Shown piece by piece: positions 34,274 through 44,819 of a stretch of DNA of 64,000 bases. Each line of letters opens with the position of its first letter. Positions within the stretch are counted from its first letter, which is position 1. The translations under genes and the position numbers were made by a program. A model generated the notes under the pieces. It was given only the letters and a program-made list of their open reading frames with translations. It was not told the origin of the DNA and did no database searches. Origin of the DNA: Pseudomonas syringae (GTDB lineage: Bacteria; Pseudomonadota; Gammaproteobacteria; Pseudomonadales; Pseudomonadaceae); the NCBI RefSeq assembly GCF_001698815.1, contig NZ_LGSI01000041.1, positions 38,907 to 102,906 of the forward strand, given 5' to 3'.

Positions 34274-37200
34274 TCAATTGGCCAGCCAGCCATGTTCCCA
34301 GGCGCTGAGGTTGTTGCCGCTGAGCATGTAATCGCGCAGCACCATTTCGCGTAGTTGGTCGCCCATCTTATAGCTGGCCTCGGGATCGGCCAGATGCATA
34401 CGGATCGCGGCGAGCCACTCTTGAGTGCTGTTGCCCACTACTCGCGTACAAGGCAGGTACCCGCGGTAAGCGGCGGTGTCGGTACAGATCACAGGGTAGC
34501 CGCAAGCGCCGTACTCCAGCAGACGCAGATTGCTTTTACATTCGTTGAAGATGTGAAACTCCAGCGGCGCCAGGGCGAGGTCCAGGTTCAGGCTGGCGAG
34601 TTTGGCCGGATAGGCGTCCAGACCGGTTATTCCATGAAACTCATGCAGGTAAGGCCGCAAGTCCTCAGGACACATACCAAAAAACACCCAATCGACTTCA
34701 TCGGCCAACTCCTTTACGACCTCGGCGATGATCGCCAGATCGCCATGGTGACTGGTGCCACCGCCCCAGCCGATTCGTGGCTTGGTAGAGACTCGCCGCT
34801 GGCTGGTCACGCCTTTCCAGAGATGAGGCGCCAGCATGTTGGGGACCACGCGGATATCATGGTGCATGCTCGAAAGAGCGTCGGCCAGCGGCTGCGTCGA
34901 AACCACTACCCGATCGCACATACTGATACCGCGCCGCACCATGCGCTCCATTTCATCACTGGCTGGCTTATTGCGCGTATGCGCATTTTTCTTCGGCGCA
35001 CTGATGACATAGTCGTCGAGTTCGTAAATGCGCCGCGCCTGTGAATAAGTCTTGAGCGGAATCATTTCGTCAATAGACGCTGCGGCATAGCGGCATTGCA
35101 GAATCACTACGTCAGGTGCCTGACGCTCAAACTCGATAATGGAAGGCATATCATAAAAAATACGGCCCACCGCGCGTCCTGCCGCTTCCAGCTCGATTAA
35201 AGGCTGAGTCACCCGATAATGCCCCACGGCCGACGTATTGACAGGCAATGCAGCGATCATCGGTAGCTGCCGGCGCAGAAACGGGCTCCAGCCGGTATTG
35301 AGTCCTGGTTCAAGGGTGAAACTGGCCCCACTTACTTTACTGAGAGAAAGGTTGGCGTTGTAGGCCGGGTCCCTGGCGATGATTGGGAGCCAGCGTTTGA
35401 AATAAACCTCCTGCTCCCTGGCTGTCTTCGCCTGGAACTCGGCGTCAGCAGGCTCGACTGGCTGGCTGCCCAGGGCCAGAAGCGCATAGGGCGTCCAAAC
35501 CACCAGATAACCGAGTTGGCGAGTGCGTAAACACAGATCAATCGCGCTCAGACTGGTGTGGTAACTTTGTTCGTCCAGACCGCCCAGGTCATCGAATACT
35601 TGCTTGCGCACCATGAGGCAATCGGAGCCGACAGCGCTGAAGTTCTGAACTACCTGCAAACGATGCATATAACCTGAAGCGTGCATGGCATCGCCATAAA
35701 ACGGCGTGCCCGCTGTGCCGCGCAGCCCCAGCACCATGCCCGCATGCAGGATGTAACCATTCGGGCTGAACAACTTCGCCCCCACCACTGCAACTTCCGG
35801 GCGCTGCCCATGATTGAGCATCTCGTCCAGCCAGTCCTGGTCAGTGACCACTGCAAGGGGATTGAGCATCAACAAGTAGTCGCCATTTGCTTGGCCTGCG
35901 GCGAAGTTAAACAGTGCAGCCGTATTGCCTTGCTCAGCAAATGTCAGCACCCGTAGCCTGTCGCTGCCCAACTGTGCCATGCCGCGTAGCCAGGTCAGGG
36001 TGTCGGACCGCTCGCTGCCATTGTCTACCAGTAACAGTTCGTACTCGCTGTAGCTGGTTTTCTCCAGCAAGCTTTCGACACAGCGCTGCACTGCGGCAAG
36101 TTGGTCATGGAAGGAAATGATGATTGATACCAACGGACGGATTGAATGCTCGTAATCCACCCGATTGATCAACTCGAAACTACCCTGCCGAATTTCATGG
36201 GCGAGGCCCATACGCTGCAGATGCGCCCCAAGCACTGCCGGGTTCTGCTCGATAACCTCCGGCGTGGCCAGCCATTTGGCAAGGGTTAGCGCCGATTCAA
36301 CGAGAATCTCGTCAATGTGTTCAATAACCTGAGTACCCTGGCTCTCAACCAGTCGCCAGAGCAGATCAAGGGGGGCCAACTCACCAAAAGTGGCATCAAA
36401 ACCCCCGGTCTGCAGGAACTGACGGCGCTCGAAAGCCAACGCACGTCCGACATAGGGGTAACTGCGTAGCAGGTCCAGGTTGAAATCAGGCTTGAAGGCC
36501 GGGTCTATGGACTCACCGTCACGCATCCCGCCTTCGTCGCTGTAAAAGCACAGTGCTTCGGGAAACGCGGCAATCCGTTCAGCCAAGATCAGCAACGCCG
36601 TGTCGCGCAACTTGTCGCCAGCATGCAGCACGTAGAACCAGTCACAGACCTCTATCTGCGCCAGAACTTCAGTAAGCTGTTGCTGCCAGTTTTTCTGAAG
36701 CGGCAGACGTAATACCCGCTCATCCAGCACGCACTCAGTGCAATCGGCGCAGAGCAAGATAATCATTTCAGGTGCGTAGACCTGCTCGGCAAGGCTGTCA
36801 AGTGTTGCCTGCACACCGACGCGATCCATCAGGTCATCAATTACAACGGGGACAACCTTCGTTCGTACCGGCCAGCTTTCCAGATCATCGGGCAGCCGTT
36901 TTTGCTGGTCAGCCGATAACGTACGACACGCCAGCCATTGCCGATAGAGCTCGGCAAAACTATGACTATCGACACCGACTTTGCGGGCCAATGTCGCTTG
37001 TTTGGTCCCCAGTATTCGCCCCACCGCCAGCTCTTCCCAACAACGTGGCGACTCAGTGGCACGAGACCAGGGCAGATAACGAACCCAGCCGGAAGCGGGC
37101 GCTGCTTCGCCACTACGCGCCTCAAGCATCTGACGCAGCCATTGGCGCTCCTCTTGCTTGGCATCAAGCATCGGTTGCTGCTCACTCAACCGTCCGGCAT

Positions 37201-37870
37201 AGAGACGCTCGACACTGAGAATGTCATTGAACACGGTCAGGTTGCCGCGCCGAAACAAGCAGACGTACAGCGCAAAATCGAGCGTAGCTACGAAGCAGTG
37301 CCCCGGCTGAGTCAATGCCGGCAACAACTCGGCGACGTCGGCGCGCCGAAAAAGCGCGTTACTGAAACCTCCCAGAAAATTGGCGGGGAAGCTCTCGAGG
37401 ATCGCCAGCAAATCATCCCCTTTGAAAACCGCACTGGTGGGTGCCAACGCACTGTTTTCCAGGCGGGAGGGCAATTGAAGGTTGTCGGCATCCCAAAACA
37501 GACGTTGGGCAAGTACCAGCCTCACATCATCTTGCCCCACGAAGCCGTTGAGCTGAGTGGCAATGCAGGCTGGAAACAACTGATCGTCGTCACACAGGAA
37601 CTTGATGAAATCTCCCTGTGCCTCCTCCACGCAAGCCAGGAGATTACCGACCAACCCCAAGTGCCCGGCATTACGCACATAACGCAGGTCGCAGCGGGTG
37701 CTGTCGCGGTAAGCATCGAAAATTGCCTTGATCTGGTCGTCATGGCTGTCGTCGCAGACAATGATTTCAAGATTCGAATAAGTCTGGCTGATGGCACTGG
37801 CAAGGGCGGCGCCAAAAAAACGCGGATTAAAAGCGGGGATGACAATACTGACGAGGGGAACTGAATTCAC
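34274..37870 (-). CDS. Giant multidomain glycosyltransferase, about 1198 residues, Fgt1-like
   Basis: Four modules are visible. A GT2 domain (about 5-230) starts PLVSIVIPAFNPRFFGAAL and has FLCDDDQLF. A GT2-like domain (about 370-560) has FYVLHAGDKLRD and FYSDEGG. Another GT2 (about 585-830) has PLVSIIISFHDQLAAVQRCV and LLMLNPLAVV. A C-terminal GT-B/GT4 domain (about 880-1195) has RIGWGGGTSHHGDLAI, APLEFHIFNECKSNLRLLEYGACG. It resembles the large flagellin glycosyltransferases of P. syringae (fgt1) and rhamnan-type processive enzymes. GTG at 37870 lies four codons before the first domain; TTG at 37912 is an alternative and neither has a good ribosome binding site. It lies 108 nt after flgL. 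Confidence 0.85.
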   Translation of the reverse strand: MNSVPLVSIVIPAFNPRFFGAALASAISQTYSNLEIIVCDDSHDDQIKAIFDAYRDSTRCDLRYVRNAGHLGLVGNLLACVEEAQGDFIKFLCDDDQLFPACIATQLNGFVGQDDVRLVLAQRLFWDADNLQLPSRLENSALAPTSAVFKGDDLLAILESFPANFLGGFSNALFRRADVAELLPALTQPGHCFVATLDFALYVCLFRRGNLTVFNDILSVERLYAGRLSEQQPMLDAKQEERQWLRQMLEARSGEAAPASGWVRYLPWSRATESPRCWEELAVGRILGTKQATLARKVGVDSHSFAELYRQWLACRTLSADQQKRLPDDLESWPVRTKVVPVVIDDLMDRVGVQATLDSLAEQVYAPEMIILLCADCTECVLDERVLRLPLQKNWQQQLTEVLAQIEVCDWFYVLHAGDKLRDTALLILAERIAAFPEALCFYSDEGGMRDGESIDPAFKPDFNLDLLRSYPYVGRALAFERRQFLQTGGFDATFGELAPLDLLWRLVESQGTQVIEHIDEILVESALTLAKWLATPEVIEQNPAVLGAHLQRMGLAHEIRQGSFELINRVDYEHSIRPLVSIIISFHDQLAAVQRCVESLLEKTSYSEYELLLVDNGSERSDTLTWLRGMAQLGSDRLRVLTFAEQGNTAALFNFAAGQANGDYLLMLNPLAVVTDQDWLDEMLNHGQRPEVAVVGAKLFSPNGYILHAGMVLGLRGTAGTPFYGDAMHASGYMHRLQVVQNFSAVGSDCLMVRKQVFDDLGGLDEQSYHTSLSAIDLCLRTRQLGYLVVWTPYALLALGSQPVEPADAEFQAKTAREQEVYFKRWLPIIARDPAYNANLSLSKVSGASFTLEPGLNTGWSPFLRRQLPMIAALPVNTSAVGHYRVTQPLIELEAAGRAVGRIFYDMPSIIEFERQAPDVVILQCRYAAASIDEMIPLKTYSQARRIYELDDYVISAPKKNAHTRNKPASDEMERMVRRGISMCDRVVVSTQPLADALSSMHHDIRVVPNMLAPHLWKGVTSQRRVSTKPRIGWGGGTSHHGDLAIIAEVVKELADEVDWVFFGMCPEDLRPYLHEFHGITGLDAYPAKLASLNLDLALAPLEFHIFNECKSNLRLLEYGACGYPVICTDTAAYRGYLPCTRVVGNSTQEWLAAIRMHLADPEASYKMGDQLREMVLRDYMLSGNNLSAWEHGWLAN

Positions 37871-37978
37871 AAGGCGTACTCGCAAGCAGCGGGCACTGTC
37901 GCTACAAGACAACGCCCATTAACCGCTGGTAGAAAGACAACTGGGGCTCGACATGCGCGCGTCCTTGCGGCCAGTCGA

Positions 37979-39571
37979 TTAAAGCTTGCTGAACAGATTC
38001 AATTGCGAAACCCGAGTGAAGACTAGCTGCGAAGCGGTGAGCATGGTTTGCTGCATGGTCAGACGGCCAATAGCATCTACCGGATCGGAATCGACAATTT
38101 TGCCCTGCTCGACCGTGTTATTGCCCTGCAGCAGGTCGTTGGTAGTGCCTTGAGATTCGGTCGCGGCCTTTCTGGCGCCCCCTTCGGAAATGGCGTTGGA
38201 AACCCTTTCGTCGCCACTTTTGATGTTGCCCAGCGCAGAATCCAGGGCTGCCTGCAATTTCTGGGTAGCAACCGGGTCGCCATCGGCCGGCGTGGTGAGG
38301 GCGGTGATCGCTGAGTTCAACGTGTTGAGCACGTTCTGGGTCTGTTGAGTGCCGCCATTGACCACAAACGTATCGCCCACGACTGGCGTACCACTGACGG
38401 TAAAACTGATCCCCGAGGAACTCGTCGCCGGTGTACCAATAGTACCGCTGGAAATCTTGGTAGACGTGCTGGTTAGCGGCGATGCGTACAGATCGTATTC
38501 GGTGTCGCTGGTGAACTTGATGATCGCCCCGCCAGCCGGGAAGCTATTGTTGTAGTCCGCCAGATCCTGCGCCGACGTGCCGACCGCTGCAGCGGTGATC
38601 ACCGCCGCCGATGCATTGCCTGGGCTGCGCGTGGTGCTGATTTTATCCGGCGTGGTGGTCAGGGCGAACTCACGACCGGCCAATGCCGCATCGGCAGCAG
38701 CAGTCGTCGCACGCTCGGCAGTCGTCAGGTTGACGTTCAATGACAGGTCAACACCGCGAAAGCTGATCGTTTGGGTGGAGGCATCGGCCGAGGAGAAGAC
38801 TCCTGAACTACCGGCATCGGCAGTGACATCAACGTCATTGGCATCGGTGATTTTGTACTCGGTACTGCTCACGAACGTCAGCTTGTAAGGCTGACCACTG
38901 ACGTATTCAGAGTTGTACTTGGATGCTGTAGTGACGACACCTCCCGACAGACTGATCTTGCCGTCATCTGTAGCCGGTGATGTCAGGGTGGCGGAGGTAC
39001 GCGTGGTATTCACTGCGGTTTCAAATGCATCCCAGCCGGTGGTGTTGCTGGCAATGCTCAGGCCATCACCAATGGCGAGTTTGATCAGTGTCTGATCACC
39101 GTTGTAAGAGTAGCTGCCGTCAGAATTCTGCGAGTACGGCGGTGTACCGCTCTTGGATCCGGAAAACAGATATTGGCCATCAGCACCCTTGCTGTTCATC
39201 AGACTCAGAATCTGCTTCTGCAACTCTTCGAGTTCATCGGCCGAGGCTTGGCGGTCCTTGTCGGTGTAGGTCCCGTTACCGGCCGAAACCAGCAATTCCG
39301 AAACCCTCTGCAAAGCGTCGCCGATGCTGTCCAGCGCAGTTTCAGACTTCGCAACACTGGTGTCGACCGTACTAATGTTGGACTTGTACTGGGTCAGCAT
39401 TGCGTTTTGCTGGGCCAGTTGCAGCACACGTGCGGCACCAACGGGATCATCGGCAGCGGAATTAAGCTTGATTTGACTGGCCACTTCTTCGCCAGTCTTA
39501 ATGACGTTGGCATAGGTCCGGGTGTAGTTTGCGGAGCTGGTTTCGTAAAACTGGGCAGTTGAAATACGCAT
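37979..39571 (-). CDS. flgL: Hook-filament junction protein FlgL (HAP3)
   Basis: 530 residues. The N-terminus MRISTAQFYETSSANYTRTYANVI and the C-terminal coiled coil (IDSDPVDAIGRLTMQQTMLTASQLVFTRVSQLNLFSKL, in part) are conserved flagellin-like D0/D1 parts. The middle (about 150-430) is a large Ser/Thr-rich insertion, making it longer than P. aeruginosa FlgL. It joins the hook to the filament. It follows flgK by 13 nt. Confidence 0.95.
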   Translation of the reverse strand: MRISTAQFYETSSANYTRTYANVIKTGEEVASQIKLNSAADDPVGAARVLQLAQQNAMLTQYKSNISTVDTSVAKSETALDSIGDALQRVSELLVSAGNGTYTDKDRQASADELEELQKQILSLMNSKGADGQYLFSGSKSGTPPYSQNSDGSYSYNGDQTLIKLAIGDGLSIASNTTGWDAFETAVNTTRTSATLTSPATDDGKISLSGGVVTTASKYNSEYVSGQPYKLTFVSSTEYKITDANDVDVTADAGSSGVFSSADASTQTISFRGVDLSLNVNLTTAERATTAAADAALAGREFALTTTPDKISTTRSPGNASAAVITAAAVGTSAQDLADYNNSFPAGGAIIKFTSDTEYDLYASPLTSTSTKISSGTIGTPATSSSGISFTVSGTPVVGDTFVVNGGTQQTQNVLNTLNSAITALTTPADGDPVATQKLQAALDSALGNIKSGDERVSNAISEGGARKAATESQGTTNDLLQGNNTVEQGKIVDSDPVDAIGRLTMQQTMLTASQLVFTRVSQLNLFSKL

Positions 39572-39584
39572 GAATTACGACTCC

Positions 39585-41624
39585 TTAAAGACTGTTGATC
39601 AGCGTGCTGAAAATGGCTTGCGCAGCCTTGATGATCTGCGACGAAGCGGTGTAGTACTGCTGATATTTGACCAGGTTGGCGGCTTCTTCATCGAGAGACA
39701 CACCTGAGACTGCGTCACGAGCGCTTTTGGACTGGGTCACCAGAGCCCCCGTAGAAGTAACGTCCGTTTTACCTTGCGCAGCGTAAATACCGACCTCAGA
39801 AACCAGGGCACCGTAGGCACCGGACAGGCTGAGGCCTGTCTCCCCACTCACGCCCACTGTTTCCTTGGTCTGCAGGTCCAGGGTCTTGATGGCATTGCGG
39901 TTGTCCGCCGAACCTGCACCTGTCAACGCAATGTTGAAGGTATCCTTGTTGGCGGGCGCACCAGAGATCGTCATTTCAAACGAATACTCCTGCGCGGCGC
40001 CTGTGGAGTCTTCATAGCCCACCTTCAGGCTCAGCAAGTTACTCTGCCCCGGTACGATGGTTCCGGTTACAGCGGTGCCGGTCTTGTCCAGCACCGCATT
40101 GCCCTGTGCATCGAGCAACTGATAGCTTTGCGAGCCATCGACCACCGCTCCGAACAACAACTTCAGTGGTGCGCTGTCTGTAATGCCATTACGCAGATCA
40201 GTCGTGCCGGCTGTGTCGTATATGTCAGCAACGGTGGTCAGCGTCGGCTGCGTGAACCCGCCTGAACCCGAGTTACTGGCTCCTTCCGTTGCGGTCAGCG
40301 GCGCAGCGGCTGCTAAATCCTTGGGATCGCTGATAACCGTCGATAAGGCTGCAGCGGCATTGCGCGTTGGGGTCAGGGTGAACGTGTCACCCGCGGCAAC
40401 CGGGTTGCCATTGAGGCTTACCGTGAACCCCTCAAACTCGGTGGCCGGATCATCGTCCAGGTTGCCAGCACCGAGGCTAGTGCCGTCGGGCAGACGGCGA
40501 ACAGTAAAGTTTTTGTCGTCGGTGAACGTTACCGAATAGTCGCTGGCGGTCAGCTTGCTCGTATCGGTAATCGTGACATCCAGATTGCCGGAGCCTGCGC
40601 TGTTGCCAGTCTTGCCAATGCTGCGTTGAGATATCTGGCTTGCATCATTGATGCTGTTGAACAAGTTACTGCCGAACTTACCATTACTGTCGACACCCTG
40701 ATTCAGCTGGCTGTTGACCTGATCAGACAGCACCAGCGCCACGCGGCCCAGCTCGTTGATGGCAGGCGTCATGACTTCAGTACGGTAGCGCAATAGGCCG
40801 CCGATGCTACCGCCGGCGAGCACCGAGGTCACATCCGTGGTCGTGGAACCCGAGGCTATTTTGATGCTGTACTGTGCTGGATCGGCGGCGCTTGGAACGG
40901 CAGTCATCGCATTGGCGGTGCTACCGTTTACCAACGCCTGACCAGTACCGATGTAGACGTCATAATTGCCGTTGTTTTCAACCACCTTGGCGCCGACCAG
41001 TTCGTTGAGCTGGCGGACGGATTCACTGCGCGCATCAAGCAGGCTGTTCGGCGTGGCGCCGGTCGCAGCACTGGAGGTGATTTGCTGATTGAGCTTGGCA
41101 ATCGAAGACGACAGGTTGTTGACCTGATCGGCCAGCGTCGCCAGTTGGGTATTGATGGTTGAACTCTGGGTGTTCAGCTGCGCCGCGATGGAGTTGAATC
41201 GCGCGCTGAGCGCTGACGCTTGCTGCAGAAACAACGAACGCGCAGTCGTGTCGGTTGCCGAGGTCGAGACCCCTTGCAGATTGGTAAAAAACGACGCAAG
41301 GGCTGGTGAAATGCCAGTCGCAGTGTCGGACAGCAGCGTATCGGTCTTGCTCGCCTGAGCCGAATAAGCGGTCGCATCGGCGCCCAGTGCTGTACTGGTT
41401 TGCAATTGGGTATCGAGATAGCTGTTATAGATCCGGCGCACGTCGGACAGCGTCGTACCGGAGCCGATATAACCGGCGCCCAGATTCTGCTGCGCCGAAG
41501 CGGTGGTCATGACCTGCTGTCGCGAGTAACCGGCGGTATCCACGTTTGCCGTGTTATTACCGATGGTGTTCATCGCGGCACTGCTTGCGGTCAGCCCTGA
41601 GAGCCCAATTGAAATCAGTGACAT
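39585..41624 (-). CDS. flgK: Hook-filament junction protein FlgK (HAP1)
   Basis: 679 residues. MSLISIGLSGLTASSAAMNT with GNNTANVDTAGYSRQQ is the conserved rod/hook N-terminal motif. The C-terminus GVSLDEEAANLVKYQQYYTA ends in the usual helical D0. The middle portion carries the variable domains. It binds the hook end before FlgL and FliD. It belongs to the flgF-flgL run of closely spaced genes (10 nt after flgJ). Confidence 0.96.
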   Translation of the reverse strand: MSLISIGLSGLTASSAAMNTIGNNTANVDTAGYSRQQVMTTASAQQNLGAGYIGSGTTLSDVRRIYNSYLDTQLQTSTALGADATAYSAQASKTDTLLSDTATGISPALASFFTNLQGVSTSATDTTARSLFLQQASALSARFNSIAAQLNTQSSTINTQLATLADQVNNLSSSIAKLNQQITSSAATGATPNSLLDARSESVRQLNELVGAKVVENNGNYDVYIGTGQALVNGSTANAMTAVPSAADPAQYSIKIASGSTTTDVTSVLAGGSIGGLLRYRTEVMTPAINELGRVALVLSDQVNSQLNQGVDSNGKFGSNLFNSINDASQISQRSIGKTGNSAGSGNLDVTITDTSKLTASDYSVTFTDDKNFTVRRLPDGTSLGAGNLDDDPATEFEGFTVSLNGNPVAAGDTFTLTPTRNAAAALSTVISDPKDLAAAAPLTATEGASNSGSGGFTQPTLTTVADIYDTAGTTDLRNGITDSAPLKLLFGAVVDGSQSYQLLDAQGNAVLDKTGTAVTGTIVPGQSNLLSLKVGYEDSTGAAQEYSFEMTISGAPANKDTFNIALTGAGSADNRNAIKTLDLQTKETVGVSGETGLSLSGAYGALVSEVGIYAAQGKTDVTSTGALVTQSKSARDAVSGVSLDEEAANLVKYQQYYTASSQIIKAAQAIFSTLINSL

Positions 41625-41634
41625 GGTTCAAACC

Positions 41635-42879
41635 TTATAAAGTAGTGGAAGAGCCCGTTGCGGCTGCGTAAGTCTGGTAACTCTTCATCTGCTTGGCGAT
41701 TTGCGAAATCTTGCTGGCGTAGTCCGGGTCAGTGGCATATCCAGCCTTCTGCAACTCTTTGACAAACTGTTCCGGGTTATCGGCCGAATTCACGACTTCT
41801 TTATAGCGATCGTTGTTCTGCAACAGGCTGACCAGGTCGTGAAAACTGTCGGCGTAGGACGAATAGGAACGGAAGTCCGCGGTTTCCTTGACCATCTTTC
41901 CGTCACGGAACTCGCTGGTGATTGCCCGTGCTTCCGGGCCTTTCCAGCTGCCTTGCGCCTTGATGCCAAACAGGTTGTGACTGCTGCTGCCATCTTGCTG
42001 ACGCATGATGGATTTGCCCCAACCGGTTTCCAGCGCCGCCTGGGCAACCAGCACCGTTGGATCGATGCCGATACGGGCTGCGGCCTCCTTGGCCAGTGGC
42101 AACATGGTTGCCACAAACTGATCGGCGTTGCTAAACGCCCGCTTGGCCGGAGCCAGTGGTGGCTGCGCCATGCTGCGCACATAACTGGGCGTTGCCGGTG
42201 CGAAATTGGGGTCCAGCGTCCAGTCGCCATTGCCTTTGCCGACAACACTGCTGCCAGCGACATTGGCAGCCGTGCGCGCGGTGGGCGACAAGGCATTGGC
42301 AGTGTTCGGAACAATGCCGGCCAACAGCCGATCCGTCAGTTTGGTCGGCAGCGACAGACGACGCGCATTGAGCATCGCCATGTCGTTGCGCCCTTCGCCG
42401 GTGGCCGCCGCTGCAGCTGCCGCCTGATCCGCCGCAGCCGAACGCGTGGCCCATAGCGGACGCTGATAAACGCTGGTGGCCAATGCGGTCTTGACAGGCG
42501 CGACCGCACCATCAGCCGTCGCGGTGTCCGCAGTCACTGGCGGCACGCTCTTGTTCTTCGACAGCTGCCGCATCAACACGTCCTGCAGGCCAATACCGCC
42601 GCCTTTGGTGGACATGGAAACCGCCAGTTGCTGGTCGTACATGTCCTGGTACTGACGCGTTGCCGCGGTGTTCATCGGGTTGTCTTTGGCCAACACTTCG
42701 TTGGCTGAACGCATGGCCTTGAGCATCTGACTGACGAACAGCGATTCGAACTCCTGAGCCACCTTTTTCAGGTTGCCCTCGCTGTTCTTGTCACCGTTTT
42801 TCATCGAATTCAGACGATTGAGGTCGGTGTAGGCCCCTGAATCGCTGGCCGAGGAAATCGGACTCTTAGGCATATCCAT
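41635..42879 (-). CDS. flgJ: Flagellar rod-capping protein/peptidoglycan hydrolase FlgJ
   Basis: 414 residues in two domains. The N-terminal rod-binding domain (about 30-110) has KKVAQEFESLFVSQMLKAMR and QYQDMYDQQLAVSMS. The C-terminal glucosaminidase domain (about 255-405) has VLVAQAALETGWGKS with the catalytic Glu and FRSYSSYADSFHDLV. An Ala-rich linker lies between. It caps the growing rod and opens the murein layer in the periplasm. Confidence 0.95.
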   Translation of the reverse strand: MDMPKSPISSASDSGAYTDLNRLNSMKNGDKNSEGNLKKVAQEFESLFVSQMLKAMRSANEVLAKDNPMNTAATRQYQDMYDQQLAVSMSTKGGGIGLQDVLMRQLSKNKSVPPVTADTATADGAVAPVKTALATSVYQRPLWATRSAAADQAAAAAAATGEGRNDMAMLNARRLSLPTKLTDRLLAGIVPNTANALSPTARTAANVAGSSVVGKGNGDWTLDPNFAPATPSYVRSMAQPPLAPAKRAFSNADQFVATMLPLAKEAAARIGIDPTVLVAQAALETGWGKSIMRQQDGSSSHNLFGIKAQGSWKGPEARAITSEFRDGKMVKETADFRSYSSYADSFHDLVSLLQNNDRYKEVVNSADNPEQFVKELQKAGYATDPDYASKISQIAKQMKSYQTYAAATGSSTTL

Positions 42880-42889
42880 GCGCAGTTCC

Positions 42890-43999
42890 TCAGATCACGA
42901 TCAGGTCGGCTTGCAACGCGCCGGCCTGCTTCAATGCTTCGAGAATGGCCATCAAGTCGCCGGGCGCAGCGCCCACCTGGTTAACCGCGCGAACGATTTC
43001 ATCCAGCGTGGTGCCAGGGCCGAACTTGAACATCGGGTGCAGCTCTTGTTGCGCGTTGATCTTCGAGCGCGGCACGACCACGGTCTGACCACCGGACAAA
43101 GCGCCCGGCTGGCTGACAATCGGGTCTTCGGTGATGGTCACGGTCAGGCTGCCGTGGGTCACGGCGGCGGGCGATACTTTGACGTTCTGGCCGATGACGA
43201 TGGTGCCGGTCCGGGAATTGATGATGACTTTGGCGGAGGTCTGACCCGGATCGATTTCAAGGTTTTCCAGCACCGACAGGTAATCCACGCGCTGGCTCGG
43301 ATCGAGCGGCGCAGTCACCCGCACCGAACCGCCGTCCAATGCCTGGGCAACACCCGGCCCGAGCAGATCGTTGATCTTGTCGACCACGCGCTTGGCGGTG
43401 GTGAAGTCGGAACGGTTCAGGTTCAGGGTCAGGGTATTGCCCTGATTGAAACCGCTTGGCACGGCACGTTCTACCGATGCACCACCCGGAATTCGCCCGG
43501 ACGACGGAACGTTGACAGTAATCTTCGAGCCGTCACGACCCTCGGCGTCGAAGCCGCCCACCACCAGGTTGCCCTGGGCAATGGCGTAGACGTTGCCGTC
43601 GACACCTTTCATGGGCGTCATCAGCAACGCGCCGCCGCGCAGGCTTTTCGAGTTACCGATGGACGAGACGGTGATGTCGACCATCTGACCCGGCTTGGCG
43701 AACGGCGGCAGATCGGCATACACCGCCACGGCGGCAACGTTCTTCAACTGCACCGTACCGGAACCGGTCGGCACCTTGATGCCGAACTGCGCCAGCATGT
43801 TGTTGAAGGTCTGCAGCGTGAACGGCGTCTGTGTGGTCTGGTCACCGGTACCGTTGAGGCCGACTACCAGACCGTAGCCGATCAATTGGTTGGTCCGCAC
43901 GCCGGAAATACTGGCGATGTCCTTCAAACGTTCGGCGTGTACACCGAATGTGGCGGACAACAGCAGTGCGACCGCTATCAGTTGCTTGAGCTTGATCAT
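42890..43999 (-). CDS. flgI: P-ring protein FlgI
   Basis: 369 residues from ATG at 43999 ([20 protein letters not shown]), which gives a Sec signal peptide cleaved near [10 protein letters not shown]. An upstream extension of the open frame would bury the signal peptide inside flgH. Family stretches include [19 protein letters not shown] and the C-terminal [21 protein letters not shown]. It forms the periplasmic P ring around the rod. Lies 13 nt from flgH. Confidence 0.96.
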   Translation of the reverse strand: MIKLKQLIAVALLLSATFGVHAERLKDIASISGVRTNQLIGYGLVVGLNGTGDQTTQTPFTLQTFNNMLAQFGIKVPTGSGTVQLKNVAAVAVYADLPPFAKPGQMVDITVSSIGNSKSLRGGALLMTPMKGVDGNVYAIAQGNLVVGGFDAEGRDGSKITVNVPSSGRIPGGASVERAVPSGFNQGNTLTLNLNRSDFTTAKRVVDKINDLLGPGVAQALDGGSVRVTAPLDPSQRVDYLSVLENLEIDPGQTSAKVIINSRTGTIVIGQNVKVSPAAVTHGSLTVTITEDPIVSQPGALSGGQTVVVPRSKINAQQELHPMFKFGPGTTLDEIVRAVNQVGAAPGDLMAILEALKQAGALQADLIVI

Positions 44000-44012
44000 G
44001 TCTATCCCGCTA

Positions 44013-44726
44013 TCAGAAAGGGAACAACGGGCTGAGGAAGAACCGATCGAACCACCCCGGCTGACTGGAATCGGCGAACGAACCGGTACCTGAATACGTA
44101 ATGCGCGCATCTGCCACACGAGTGGAGGAAACGGTGTTGTCGGTGGCGATATCGTCGGCGCGGATCAGGCCTGCAATGCGCACCAGTTCGTCGCCGGTGT
44201 TCAGGGTCATCCACTTCTCACCACGTACCGCCAGGATGCCGTTGGGCATCACATCGGCGACAGTCACGGTGACCGAACCGGTCAGGCTATTGCTCTGCGC
44301 AGCTTTCCCGTCACCTTTGGTGGTACGGTTGCCGGTATAACCCGCATTCAGGCTCAGATCGCCGCTGCCCAGCGGGTTGTTGGTGCTCAGACCGGCACCG
44401 AACAACGAGGTCAGGCCAATGCTGTTACTGCTGTCCTTAGTGATCCCGGAACTGGCCGCCTTGCTCGCCGCCATCCGCTCGGACAAGGTGATGGTGATGA
44501 TGTCACCCACCCTGTAAGCCTTGCGGTCGCCATACATGTTCTGCTCGAAACCCGCTTGATAGATCGAACCGTTGTTCGCCGCAGCAGGCAACGGCGTGCG
44601 CGGCAACACCGGCGCGTAATAAGGGTCATTAGGCTTGGCAGCCGGGGCAACGCAACCCGTCAGTAGCGCGATTCCACAGAATGGAACGACTAACAGAGAA
44701 AGCCGCAGAACAGGAAGCCGTTTCAT
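44013..44726 (-). CDS. flgH: L-ring lipoprotein FlgH
   Basis: 237 residues. The lipobox LLTGC at residues 21-25 follows a hydrophobic signal sequence, predicting a lipid-anchored outer-membrane protein. Family motifs are [19 protein letters not shown] and [15 protein letters not shown]. FlgH forms the L ring in the outer membrane. The 93 nt upstream to flgG show no feature. Confidence 0.96.
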   Translation of the reverse strand: MKRLPVLRLSLLVVPFCGIALLTGCVAPAAKPNDPYYAPVLPRTPLPAAANNGSIYQAGFEQNMYGDRKAYRVGDIITITLSERMAASKAASSGITKDSSNSIGLTSLFGAGLSTNNPLGSGDLSLNAGYTGNRTTKGDGKAAQSNSLTGSVTVTVADVMPNGILAVRGEKWMTLNTGDELVRIAGLIRADDIATDNTVSSTRVADARITYSGTGSFADSSQPGWFDRFFLSPLFPF

Positions 44727-44819
44727 GACACTTAAACCTCGCGGTGTAGCAGACGCTTAATCAGGCGCCCTATCGGATTGAGCAGGTGGTGCAGCAGGCC
44801 GGACAGATCCATCAAGGCC

